From Amphibalanus amphitrite (lineage: Eukaryota; Arthropoda; Thecostraca; Balanomorpha; Balanidae), in the NCBI RefSeq assembly GCF_019059575.1, contig NW_024883104.1, positions 1-64,000 on the forward strand: a DNA stretch of 64,000 nucleotides, read 5' to 3'. Shown here one piece after another: positions 52,830-63,879 of the stretch (positions are counted from its first letter, which is position 1; each line of letters opens with the position of its first letter). The position numbers and the translations under genes are program-made. Under the pieces are notes generated by a model. That model had not been told where the DNA came from. It was given only the letters and a program-made list of their open reading frames with translations, and searched no databases.

Positions 52830-53752
52830 CCCGCGAGTTGCTGGGGGGGGGCGTTAAACGCCCCCACTTTTTTCGCCGGGCCATAGCATAAAAACGGCGC
52901 GCCGCAGGCGCGCCAAATTTTATGTACCTGTAGGGAATTGCTTGAAGTTTATTGTGACAAAGTTTCAAAAAAATCGGTCGAAAAATTTTTGAGATATCGA
53001 GGTTTTAGTGACGTCATGATTTCTGAGTTTTCGACCAAAAACGGCATATGTTCAAAAAATCATATAAAATCACAGAATAGACATACAGACATGCCGTAAA
53101 CGCCATTAGACTGCCAATACCATGATCAATCAAATGGTTATCTTCGATTATTGATTATCGTTCCGCATTTTGCATAATCTTGAACTGAATCTTTGGCAAT
53201 TTTTCGTGACTACTTCACGACCATGATACATGAATTTATTAAATTGAACTTTTTGAGCCAAACACGTACACATATGATTAAATTAATGTCACCATCGTGT
53301 TCTACGCCCCAAATTACCTATGAAACATGTGTCACAGGCTGCGAATATCAGTTTTGATTTTCGGGGATATGTGCCTACCCGGTTGACCTGACCTTGACCC
53401 TGACCTATGCTTGACTGACCCCTACATGGAGCTGACACTCTTGTAGGCCTTATAAGATGGATTGTGCACCGTTTTGACAGAGTTTATGGCGATAGGCGCC
53501 CATTGCGAAGTCCTGAAGTCCATGCTACTGAAAGCCCGATTTCAGGTGTTTGACCTGACCTTGACCCGACCTGTGACCTCAAAATTCAACTTTAAAGTAC
53601 TCATCTGAAGCGTCTCGTCGCGCTCTTTTGTTTGCCGCCTCGTGCGTTTCGCTGCGCCCATTGGTTCTCGAGTTATCGGCTGGGGGCGTTAAACGCCCCC
53701 CCCCCCCCCCCCAGCAAACGGTGGGTGGCGAAATACCCCAGCAACTGCCGGG
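52830..53752. mobile_element. 923-bp TTAA-flanked G-hairpin element
   Basis: TTAA at 52826-52829 and 53753-53756. Ends CCCGCGAGTTGCTGGGG and CCCCAGCAACTGCCGGG are inverted. Hairpins lie inside both ends: a G run, CGTTAAACG, then C5 at 52843-52865; G5, CGTTAAACG, then a C run at 53682-53716. The interior has 'TTGACCTGACCTTGACCC' clusters (53383-53410, 53550-53580). No transposase. TTAA plus CCC ends suggest piggyBac-type mobilisation. Confidence 0.8.
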
Positions 53753-53809
53753 TTAACTTATAGAGTTAGAATATCCCCGCAAAAAAAAAATATTAGATGG
53801 CTGTGTTAA

Positions 53810-54989
53810 CCCGCGCCCCACTGGGGTCTGCGTATAACACGCCCTACTGGGGGGGGGGGGGGCTATTCATAGCCCCCCCCCTCCTAACTCCGAAACTACT
53901 GGGCCGATCGTCAAAATTCAAACGGCGTCTGATAGCCCCGGAAAAACTGTCGAGTGAAACCTAATTTCATTGACCTCGAGGTCACCGATGACGTCACAGG
54001 TCAGGTCAAAGTAAAAATTATTAGCATTTTGGCTTCTTCACGTTTTGGGCTCTGGCCGCCGTCTTACAAGTCAGATCAGGCTCATTTTTGGTTCACACAC
54101 TCGTGAACAGATGCTCTAGATACTCTGAGGGTACCAAACTTGTACTTTGATTTTCAGGTCAAGGTCAGGTCATCACAGGTCACGAAAATATATCATCCGT
54201 CGGTCACGTGACACATGTTTTATGGTCCATTTAGGCCAAACATTTCGAATTTGATGTCGTCTGTGTCATTCGAGGTCATTTTGAGTCAAATTTAGCTTAG
54301 GTCAGGTCACTTTCAGGTCAAAAAAGGTCAAATTTGGAAGTTAAAATTTTTCAACAAAAAAGGTGTCTATTCGATGCAGTTTGAGCTCAGGAACACGATG
54401 GTGCTATTTATATTGGCGTACGATGTCAAATTCGTGCTGAAAAATTGATTTGAAAAATTAATAATTGTTAATTTTTTGCAATAATGCGTATAACTTGGCC
54501 ATTTTTGAAGATATTTAGCTAAAACTTGCTAGAGGTAGTCATAATGATGCGTTCTATCACATATATTCCGGTTTTTGCGAAAAGTCAAAAACTTTTTGAA
54601 AAAAATATAAAAGTATAAATTTTGAATTTTATTATATAAAATTTTCGAAATTTTCAAAATTTCGAAAATCCGAGATAGCAGTTTGATAGCGCAGTCTATT
54701 CTGAGTCCTCTCATGCAAAGAAATTGGATCTAGCTTAAAAACTGAGCTCTTGGGAGCGATTGCCGTGGTTCAATGTTTTGCGTCGAAATCGGCCGAACAT
54801 GACGTCACTCTGACGTCATTTCCGGCCGACCTATGGTAGGTACGAAGTTCAAATTTTGACACAAGGTGTCAAATTGATGCAGCCGAAGGTACTGAAAGTT
54901 TGGCGTCGATACGTCAAGCGGTTTGGAAGTTATTGCAGAAAAACGGGAGGGGGGGCTATAAATAGCCCCCCCCCCCAGTGGGGCGCGGG
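53810..54989. mobile_element. 1180-bp TTAA-flanked G-hairpin element
   Basis: TTAA at 53806-53809 and 54990-54993. A perfect 17-base inverted end, CCCGCGCCCCACTGGGG. Hairpins: G run, CTATTCATAG, C run (53849-53880) and G run, CTATAAATAG, C run (54947-54976). AGGTCA clusters run from 53975 to 54330. The motif AACTCCGAAACTACTGGGCC at 53886 is nearly the same as the satellite motif that begins only 100 bases to the right of the element. Confidence 0.85.
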
Positions 54990-54994
54990 TTAAA

Positions 54995-56250
54995 ACTTAA
55001 GTGGTCCAAATCGGTCCAAAACCCCTAAAATCTGTTGCAGACGAGCCCATGCTCCGAAACTACTGGACCGATTTCGATGAAACCTTCACCATTAGACGCG
55101 CCGTGGTCTGAAACGGTGCCGTTTTTGATAATTTTTTGATTGGTCCACCCTAAGTGGTCCAAATCGGTCCAAAACCGCTCAAATCTGTTGCAGACGAGCC
55201 CATACTCCGAAACTACTGGACCGATTTCAATGAAACCTTCACCATTAGACGCGCCGTGGTCTGAAACGGTGCCGTTTTTGATAATTTTTTGATTGGTCCA
55301 CCCTATGTGGTCCAAATCGGTTCAAAACCCCTAAAATTTGTTGCAGACGAGCCCATGCTCCGAAACTACTGGACCGATTTCGATGAAACCTTCACCATTA
55401 GACGCGCCGTGGTCTGAAACGGTGCCGTTTTTGATAATTTTTTGATTGGTCCACCCTAAGTGGTCCAAATCGGTCCAAAACCGCTCAAATCTGTTGCAGA
55501 CGAGCCCATACTCCGAAACTACTGGACCGATTTCAATGAAACCTTCACCATTAGACGCGCCGTGGTCTGAAACGGTGCCGTTTTTGATAATTTTTTGATT
55601 GGTCCACCCTAAGTGGTCCAAATCGGTCCGAAACCCCTAAAATCTGTTGCAGACGAGCCCATGCTCCGAAACTACTCGACCGATTTCAATGAAACCTTCA
55701 CCATTAGACGCGCCGTGGTCTGAAACGGTGCCGTTTTTGATAATTTTTTGATTGGTCCACCCTAAATGGTCCAAATCGGTCCAAAACCGCTAAAATCTGT
55801 TGCAGACGAGCCCATGCTCCGAAACTACTGGACCGATTTCGATGAAACCTTCACCATTAGACGCGCCGTTGTCTTAAACGGTGCCTTTTTTGATAGTTTT
55901 TTTTATTGGTTCACCCTAAGTGGTCCAAATCGGTCCAAAACCCCTAAAATCTGTTGCAGACGAGCCCATGCTCCGAAACTACTGGACCGATTTCGATGAA
56001 ACCTTCACCATTAGACGCGCCGTGGTCTGAAACGGTGCCGTTTTTGATAATTTTTTTATTGGTCCACCCTAAGTGGTCCAAATCGGTCCAAAACCGCTAA
56101 AATCTGTTGCAGACGAGCCCATGCTCCGAAACTACTGGACCGATTTCGATGAAACCTTCACCATTAGACGCGCCGTGGTCTGAAACGGTGCCGTTTTGGA
56201 TAATTTTTTGATTGGTCCACCCTAAGTGGTCCAAATCGGCCCAAAATGCC
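54995..56250 (+). repeat. 153-bp satellite, left arm (8 units)
   Basis: Eight head-to-tail units; GTTGCAGACGAGCCCA starts at 55034, 55187, 55340, 55493, 55646, 55799, 55953 and 56106, a period of 153 (once 154). Each unit contains CTCCGAAACTACTGGACC, GAAACCTTCACCATTAGACG and TTGATTGGTCCACCC. Units alternate slightly (CCCCTAAAAT against CCGCTCAAAT), hinting at a two-unit higher order. The period of 51 codons keeps a minus-strand frame open across units; I do not regard it as coding. Confidence 0.95.
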
Positions 56251-56440
56251 TAAAACCCGTTTGTACTTTGTCAGAGTCCGGATAGATTTCTGCAGCACAG
56301 AGGTGCCCCAAACCCATTGTCATGCATTTTGCTTCCCAAACTAGAGCAAAAATGCATGCTAATTGGGCCTGGGGCACCTCCGCGCTGCGGAAACCAGCTC
56401 ATCGGTTGACTGCATGAAAACGTATTTTTGGGCTGTACTT
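56251..56440. repeat. Hairpin spacer between the two satellite arms
   Basis: The ~190-base centre is not satellite sequence and is itself an imperfect inverted repeat (GAGGTGCCCCAAACCCA against GGGCCTGGGGCACCTCC; AATGCATTTTGC-like against GCAAAAATGCATG). Confidence 0.75.
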
Positions 56441-57961
56441 GAACCGATTTGGACCACTTAGGGTGGACCAATCAAAAAATTATCCAAAAGCGGCACCGGT
56501 ACAGACCACAGCGCGTCGAATGGTGAAGGTTTCATCCAAATCGGTCCAGTAGTTTCGGAGCATGGGCTCGTCTGCAACAGTTTTTAGGGGTTTTGGACCG
56601 ATTTGGACCACTTAGGGTGAACCAATAAAAAATTATCGAAAACGGCACCGTTTTACACCACGTTGCGTCGAATGGTGAAGGTTTCATCGAAATCGGCCCA
56701 GTAGTTTCGGAGCATGGGCTCGTCTGCAACAGATCTTAGCGGTTTTGGACCGATTTGGACCACTTAGGGTGGACCAATCAAAAAATTATCAAAAACGGCA
56801 CCGTTTCAGACCACAGCGCGTCTAATGGTGAAGGTTTCATCGAATTCGGTCGAGTAGTTTCGGAGCATGGGCTCGTCTGCAACAGATTTTAGGGTTTTTG
56901 GACCGATTTGGACCACTTAGGGTGGACCAATAAAAAATTATAAAAAACGGCACCGTTTCAGACCACGGCACGTCTAATGGTGAGGGTTTCATCGAAATCG
57001 GTCCAGTAGTTTCGGAGCATGGGCTTGTCTGCAACAGATTTTAGCGGTTTTGGACCGATTTGGACCACTTAGGGTGGACCAATCAAAAAATTATCAAAAA
57101 CGGCACCATTTCAGACCACGGCGCGTCTAATGGTGAAGGTTTCATCGAAATCGGTCCAGTAGTTTCGGAGCATGGGCTCGTCTGCAAAAGATTTTAGGGG
57201 TTTTAGACCGATTTGGACCACTTAGGGTGGACCAATCAAAAAATTATCAAAAACGGCACCGGTACAGACCACGGCGCGTCTAATGGTGAAGGTTTCATCG
57301 AAATCGGTCGAGTAGTTTCGGAGCATGGGCTCGTCTGCAACAGTTTTTAGGGGTTTTGGACCGATTTGGACCACTTAGGGTAGACCAATCAAAAAATTAT
57401 CAAAAACGGCACCGTTTCAGACCACGGCGCGTCTAATGGTGAAGGTTTCATCGAAATCGGTCCAGTAGTTTCGGAGCATGGGCTCGTCTGCAACAGATTT
57501 GAGCGATTTTGGACCGATTTGGACCACTTAGGGTGGACCAATCAAAAAATTATCAAAAACGGCACCGTTTCAGACCACGGCGCGTCTAATGGTGAAGGTT
57601 TCATTGAAATCGGTCCAGTAGTTTCGGAGCATGGGCTCGTCTGCAACAGATTTTAGGGGTATTGGACCGATTTGGACCACTTAGGGTAGACCAATCAAAA
57701 TATTATTGAAAACGGCACCGTTTCAGACCACGGCGCATCTAATGGTGAAGGTTTTATCGAAATCGGTTCAGTAGTTTTGGAGCATGGGCTCGTCTGCTTT
57801 TAAGGGGGTGTATGGTTCTGGACCATTTTGGTCCGATTGGTCCAGTCAGAGTGAACCAATCGCCAAAAAACGATAAACGGCACCTATATGAGTTCCCTGC
57901 TATTGAATGGTGAAAGAATTATCAAAATCGGTCCAGTAGTTACTGAGCATGGGCTCGTCTG
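56441..57961 (-). repeat. 153-bp satellite, right arm (inverted, 8 units plus diverged edge)
   Basis: The same unit in opposite orientation: GGGCTCGTCTGCAACAG recurs about every 153 bases from 56567 to 57640. The two units from 57787 to 57961 are much more diverged, as expected at an array edge. Together with the left arm this forms a 3-kb inverted structure. Confidence 0.95.
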
Positions 57962-58242
57962 CTAATCTCGTCTGCTTTTTAGACACTCCCTCCCGAAGTC
58001 TCCGGGGGCATCATCCCGAAGTCTGTCTTTCTCTCTGGGGGCACCATTCTGAGGTCTCCGGGGGCACCATTCCGAAATCCGAGGTCTGAAGGAGCACTCT
58101 CCTCGGGTCAGAGAAGGCACCATTCCGAAAATTAAGTGGCCGAAATCCGTGGATTTTTTTAGGGGGGGGGGACACCAGATGCCAGGGGGCACCACAATAC
58201 CGTATGCCCCCCCCCCCCTTCCCCTTGACGAAATCCTAGATC
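57962..58242 (-). mobile_element. Part of an outer hAT-like element, interrupted
   Basis: After removing the insertion at 58243-59658, the sequence reads into CGCCACTG at 59667-59674. On the minus strand the outer element therefore begins CAGTGGCGGATCTAGGATTT, a hAT-type end. Its other end and duplication were not found. Repeated CTCCGGGGGCACCATTC-like units lie at 58000-58080. Confidence 0.5.
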
Positions 58243-59658
58243 CAGGGGCGGCGCCACGGGTTTTCGATAGGGGGGGACGGGGACCTGCCTGACCGAAAAT
58301 TCCAAAAGTAGGTAGATACTGATCGTGTATGCAAAAAAAAACGAGGCACGTAACGCCGCGAAACTTGGTAAAGCCCAAAACACATCGAATGGTGCATCCC
58401 GTTTCCAAACTTATCCTAGGACACCTAAGATCGATCACCTTTTCAAGCATCCTTGCCTCTAAATCAAAATTTGCAGTCTTGCCAACTCAAAGCTGGTTTC
58501 CTACAAGCTGCGAATTACTTAGGTATGATGAGTAGCAGTGCCAACCATTCTTACGTTTCGTACTTTCAAATTTTCAATCTTACGTCTGGTCAGCTTCATG
58601 GCTTCACCATCATATAGTCATGGAGGAAAAGTGGGAATGTCTTCTGCTCTGACAAGTGCGCCAAAACTGCAATATAATTTCAGAATCATGACATCACCAC
58701 CACCACCTGATCCATATGCAACGGGCAGGGTGCAGCTAATGGCTAGCCGTCAGTGGTCATGTCATCGGTGGTCACTCAAAAGGTCATGCTAGGTCATGGA
58801 AGGTCACCAGCCATTATTTGATCACACTTTCTGATGGATTTTACTTACCAAGAGCTTCGCGGGAAAAACGAGCGCATGCATCGTTGAAAAAAAAAATGAG
58901 TGAAAGGGTCTCAGGTCCGGCGACCTCTGCAGGTGAAATGCCCCAGGGTAGGATTCCGATTTTCACAGCCGCTGACGTAAGAAGGGGAGTGGGGGGTTGG
59001 CTCGATTAGACTCCCAGCCGTTCGGCCGCCGACCGAACTTAGTTTTGCAGAAAAAAAACGAGTGCTATCGAACCCCTTGACGAGAGGGAGCCGATGCTAC
59101 CCAATTATAAGGTCTTGGGCTACTGCGTGCTTTTTTTGGTCCTGCCTGTGATCTATCCGAACACTTCTCCCCACAAGTGCTGGGGTTAAATGGCATAGAT
59201 TTCAAATGGTTCCTGTGGTAGAACTGCCATGCTTGAATTCGACTAATTAGGAATGGAAAATATCCATATAGTAGCGGAAATCTATGGAATTTCAGTAAAC
59301 TTGGTTTTGTCGGCAATGGGGTCTGGCAGTGGGATGGGGAGGTAATAACCCTGCCTGGCGCCCCAAAAAGGGGGGGGGGGCACGATCCCCGAGGCCCTGC
59401 CGATCACCTTATAACTACAGGCATCACAGCTCCACACCTTTTGCAGATGGCCAGGACCTCCTGCGATACATCACAACAGCAATCTTTATTCAGAACCTGC
59501 CTTGATTAACCAACGATGCATTAAATGCGACGGATAACTCTACAATGCATTATTATCAATTATTGAACGGGCCTCGCCGATAGGGGGGTACTGTACCCCC
59601 CTAACTTTCGATAGCGGGGGACCTGTCCCCCCCGTCCCCCCCGGTGGCGCCGCCCATG
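58243..59658. mobile_element. 1416-bp hAT-type element nested in another hAT-like element
   Basis: The 8-base duplication CCTAGATC lies at 58235-58242 and 59659-59666. Ends are CAGGGGCGGCGCCACGGG and CCGGTGGCGCCGCCCATG, inverted. A further GATAGGGGGGGACGGGG / CCCCCCCGTCCCCCCC symmetry lies inside. No transposase frame was recognised. Confidence 0.82.
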
Positions 59659-59682
59659 CCTAGATCCGCCACTGTCTATGAG

Positions 59683-61295
59683 ATGATTGATGTAGCCGTT
59701 GACCGTTATTTAAAGCCATGCAGTTCCCGGTGCCTATATTTGGGGCCGGACGGATGCCAGCTCCTCTTGCGCCTACAACACGGCTAAGTTCAACATAACG
59801 ATAACTAATAGGTACTCACTTCTCAGATCGCGGTAAGACATGGCTCGGAATCCTTGTCACTGGGCGTCTTGCAATCGACTATGGTAGGTATATCGTAGAA
59901 TCGACACTCGTGTTGTCTATTTACCTAAACTTTCTAAACCATTTCTAAATGCATACAAATTAACTATGAAGTTAATCAGTAACAGCACGGCGCATCAATC
60001 GTCTGCTTAGCTCCCGCTGAGTGCTAGTGACATCTATCGTAAAACTCGTAAACTAATTTCATCAATAACTATTGGAGGAGGCCTGAATTATTGCCGATAA
60101 AAATGATTCAATATTAAACATACTTAAAAAATGACCTTACGTTTTCCACGCGCTCGTTTTACTTTTCAAAATTATTTCAAAGCAACTTAGACTTTTTATG
60201 AGATGAATAGCAATAATTCATATATAAACTGCACTAGGGCGCTTGTGGCGCTGGTAAAGAATGGCGCAAACATTGTTTATCCTTGGTTTATCCCCAACTC
60301 CCCCCCCCCCCCCAGTTCCTTTTGTGGGTTTGCAAGGGCTTTTCTGTGAGTTGTGTTTCGAGGTGGATGGTAGGATGTTTTTCGTTAATGTCTGGTAACA
60401 CTCCATATTTTTTTGTGTGGTATTATTTAATTTAAATGTGTCGATTTGATTCCAAGTTAAGTCAAGCATCATTTGACTGCATACATACCGTAATGAGTCG
60501 TGAGTGTGCTGTAAGGTTTTTTAAAATTTTGTTTCAGTCTTGTTTGAATGTATTTATTGTATTTAATTTGCCCACATTCTATTTTATTATTTGTCATTTC
60601 ACTTTTTTTGCTACAATTGTATCATTTTTTTCCTTCTACTTCAACCTATTTTTTGGCTTCTTTTTCGAAAGTCAAAGTGTGTGCTTCTTCGTTGTGATTC
60701 ATTACCCTTGTTAATGATTGGGGAATGAGGATGAGACTTGAGGCCAATTTTATCAGCTAAAATGACTGGTTGTGGCTATTTTTTGCCTCATTCAAAATAC
60801 ATTTTCCAACGGATGGCTATTTTTGTATTTGCTGAATCCAGATCAAGGCTGCAAAGTAGGGGATTCTTGATAAGATTTTGTGGGTGCAGGGGCGTGCTGC
60901 TGGTGTAAATAGGTACAGGGGCAGTGGGGGCAGCCTTCCCCACAACTTTTCCTCGACTCAGTTGAGACAGATTACATGTTTTTTTTGCAAATGTTCTCAT
61001 TTTGTTTGTTTTGTTGATAAGGCCAAGGGGTGAAAAATAAGTGGCCTAAAACTGGTGAGAAAATTAGATTTGGGGATACTCTAGGTTCCGGGAACTGGGA
61101 AGTATCAGATATGTGACATCTGATAATTCCGTCCCTTCTCTCTCCCCCCCCCCCCCGCCCCAGCCTGAAAGTAGTTCCTTTGCCACTACTGGTCTGTGGT
61201 TAGTGAGGATTTACCATAATTATAGTGCAGTGCAGAATTTTTGTTGAATGATGCAGGCCCTTAGTGGACTGGGAATGCTGGATGAAAAATGCTAC
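59683..61295. other. Intergenic with a partial relative of the 26687-26940 MITE
   Basis: At about 60889-61192, CAGGGGCGTGCTGC through GAAAGTAGTTCCTTTGCC shares AGGGGTGAAAAATAAGTGGC with the MITE at 26687-26940, but I could not identify an 8-base duplication. T-rich sequence at 60510-60700 has a chance open frame. No gene. Confidence 0.45.
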
Positions 61296-61806
61296 AATTC
61301 AGTCGGGGAAACTATGGTAAAATCTGCTATTTTTAGCAGTCTGCTATTTTTAGCAGAAATCTGCTAAAAATGGGTACGCATGTGACGTCATCGTACCCAA
61401 ATATAGCAGATTTGTGTACGGCCCCATACAAAAGCAGATCTGCACCCTAATTGAAGCAAATGCGCATCAAATGCCTGGCAGATTCATGATGAGAATAGTG
61501 CTGAGAGTGTTCTCTGCTATTTTTGTTCAGATCCGACTATTTTCAAATTCATTATTTGAAAATAGTCGGATCTGAACAAAAATATCAGAGGACATACTCA
61601 GCACTATTCTAATCATGAATCTGCCAGGCATTTGATGCGCATTTGCTTCAGTTAGGGTGCAGATCTGCTTTTGTATGGGGCCGTACCCAAATCTGCTATA
61701 TTTGGGTACGATGACGTCACATGCGTACCCATTTTTAGCAGATTTCTGCTAAAAATAGCAGACTGCTAAAAATAGCAGATTTTACCATAGTTTCCCCGAC
61801 TGAATT
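61296..61806. repeat. 511-bp near-perfect foldback (two 253-bp arms, 5-bp loop)
   Basis: Arms 61296-61548 and 61554-61806 are inverted copies meeting at TTCAAAT-TCATT-ATTTGAA. Outer ends are AATTCAGTCGGGGAAAC / GTTTCCCCGACTGAATT. Arms contain CTGCTATTTTTAGCAG units and a TGACGTCA site each. Flanks (GCTAC / GCAAC) do not give a clear duplication. The few mismatches (for example GAGTGTTCTCTGC against the other arm) show it is not a pure assembly artefact. Confidence 0.9.
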
Positions 61807-61978
61807 GCAACATGCATTTGTAGCAATGCTAGCTGCATCACCATATGCTCAGAAATCATAAAGTAACCATGGAAAACCATCACAAACACACTGCTGCTCA
61901 TGCTTCTCTAAGGGATGATCCCTCATCCCTCTCCCATCCCTCTCCCAATGTTTAAATGAAATAAAACAACCAAAACTA

Positions 61979-62602
61979 CTATGGGCGTCAAACCCCTTGA
62001 GACCCCACTTTTTTGCGATAATTTTTAAATGCGTGAACTCTGGTTGACGATATTCTGGCAATGTGTGTTTCAGAACCTGCCGAAACTTTTATTACTGAGG
62101 TATTTTGACGCCAAACGATTATGAAAGGTACTTCTCATTCACTCGTAATGCTAAGGTCAATTCAGGCCCGGGCAGAGGCTTGCGTTCGGCCATACTCGAG
62201 CCCCGCCACCAGCGCCATCTGCTCTTAATGTCATCTACCAGCGCCCGCTACCGCTACCAGCTACCGCCCAACATCAAGCCCATGGATGGAGCGCAAGACG
62301 CGAGTGACCGGACGCCGGGCAAGGAGCGCCGGAGGGGTAGGGTGGAGCTTAGCACTGACGTCATTACGTGGCTCCGCCCCATGAGCGCGTAGCCTCTACC
62401 CAAACAGCAGATTCGTTCCGTGAAATTTAACATTACGAGTGAATGAGAAGTACCTTTCATACTCGTTTGGCGTCAAAATACCCTAGTAATAAAAGTTTTG
62501 GCAGGTTCTGAAACACACATTGCCAGAATATCGACAACGATAGCTAACGCATTTAAAAATTATCGCAAAAAAGTGGGGTCTCAAGGGGTTTGACGTCCAT
62601 AG
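61979..62602. mobile_element. 624-bp TA-flanked MITE with ~165-bp inverted ends
   Basis: TA at 61977-61978 and 62603-62604. Inverted ends start CTATGGGCGTCAAACCCC and include CCCCACTTTTTTGCGATAAT and TCTCATTCACTCGTAATG. The ~270-base centre is GC-rich and unrelated to the arms. No transposase. A TA duplication fits a Tc1/mariner relative. Confidence 0.8.
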
Positions 62603-62604
62603 TA

Positions 62605-62698
62605 ACCTAACCTGACCTAACCTAAGCTAACCCAACCTTGCTTAGCTAAATTTAATCAAACCAAACCTAATCAAACTTATCAAAACCTAATCTCACCT
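62605..62698. repeat. Interstitial AACCT (TTAGG-type) tract
   Basis: CCTAACCTGACCTAACCTAA followed by decaying AACCT-like units, directly abutting the MITE end. Same type as 7092-7170. Confidence 0.7.
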
Positions 62699-63155
62699 AC
62701 TGTGCTGTTACAGTTACCAGTGATGTCATCAAATAGATGGACCAGATACCTCTGCACTCATTACCTTATGATTCAAAGCTCTGATTGCATGAGAGTGTAA
62801 ACTACTTAATGAAAGGCAGCAGTGCTACTGGCAAAGCTTGATGTGTAGTCAATTAATGTAAGTTATATTGTAAATAATGATGGTATATTGTGCTTCACTG
62901 ACTAAAAGAAGAGTGCTCCTTCATTATATGACTTTTCTAATTGTTGCAAGATTTGTAGGGCAATTAATATAGCTCCTGTGCTGAACTGCTGCGCAGGGTG
63001 TTGCATTGCCTGGCCAATGATTCATCTCAGCAGGGCTGGCCAGGGAAGATTTGAACTTTATTCACTGTTTTGTCCTCTCACTAGTGTAGATATATAGTTT
63101 TTGTAGTGATTTGATGATAGATGAGCATTGACATAAATTATTCATGTCATTGCAG
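62699..63155. other. TMEM104 upstream or first-intron sequence
   Basis: No exon or repeat recognised. The splice acceptor TTGCAG at 63150-63155 marks its end. Confidence 0.4.
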
Positions 63156-63202
63156 AATATTTCACTCAAGCAGCTGACAAAAGAGGCAAAAGATAATCAG
63201 TC

Positions 63203-63879
63203 ATGCCTGCACCTGTGGTGGATGATGAAAATGGCTATTCTCCTTTGGTGAGTGTCTTTTTGAAGCATTACTTGCATAACATAAACTGTTTCAATTACAA
63301 TAATTGTAATTTTTGCAAGCATTCATTATGAGCAGGGTGTTATTTCTGCTAGTGTAAAATGATAAGCAATTAGCAAGGTACAAATTAACTTCATGCCAGT
63401 GAATATAAGAAGACATTTAGTTTTGGCTCTAGTACATTAACCTAACTCCTAAGATGCCACTTACCATACCATGCTTGTGTCATATCATAGAGATTTCACA
63501 TATATTGATTTTGATTTTGTTTCTAGATGAACTGTGATAAAATTAAAAAAAGTGTGTTAACATTAGGATATTGGACAATGCATGCCTGTAGGTAATTAAG
63601 TAAGTGTAATATTTCAAGCTCACTGGAATATGTGAAGTCTGAAAAGTAAGCTCATATGCTTGTAGGTAATATGTAGGACCTCTTCTTATTCCTTTATGGA
63701 TACAAATACTATGTATTGGATCTAAGGACCTTGTTGATCTTTTTTCTTCGTCTCCAGATGGGCTTGGTGTATGTGTTCAATCTGATAGTGGGCACTGGTG
63801 CCCTGACTCTGCCTGCTGCCTTCCTGGAGGCTGGATGGGCACTCAGCCTCTGCCTGATCATCATGCTGTCCTTCATGAG
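63203..63879 (+). CDS. TMEM104: TMEM104 homologue, first two coding exons (continues past the window)
   Basis: Exon 1 coding part 63203-63247 (MPAPVVDDENGYSPL) ends at donor TTG|gtgagt. Exon 2, 63758-63879, follows acceptor TCTCCAG and ends AG|gtatgt. The joined reading gives a short polar N-terminus and then a first transmembrane segment, GLVYVFNLIVGTGALTLPAA, closely matching TMEM104 (GLVYxFNLIVGTGALTxPxAF), followed by GWALSLCLIIMLSFMR. TMEM104 is a multi-pass membrane protein related to the amino-acid/auxin permease superfamily; its substrate is not established. An acceptor at 63150-63155 means the ATG exon has a 47-base leader and an upstream non-coding exon probably exists. About 55 residues of an expected ~500 are visible. 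Confidence 0.88.

Noticed and set aside
54995-57961. Direct repeats resembling a CRISPR array
   Set aside because: Units are contiguous 153-bp tandem copies without variable spacers, in a eukaryotic genome.
60889-61192. A second full copy of the 26687-26940 MITE
   Set aside because: Internal sequence is shared but the flanking 8-bp duplication could not be found, so boundaries are not supported.
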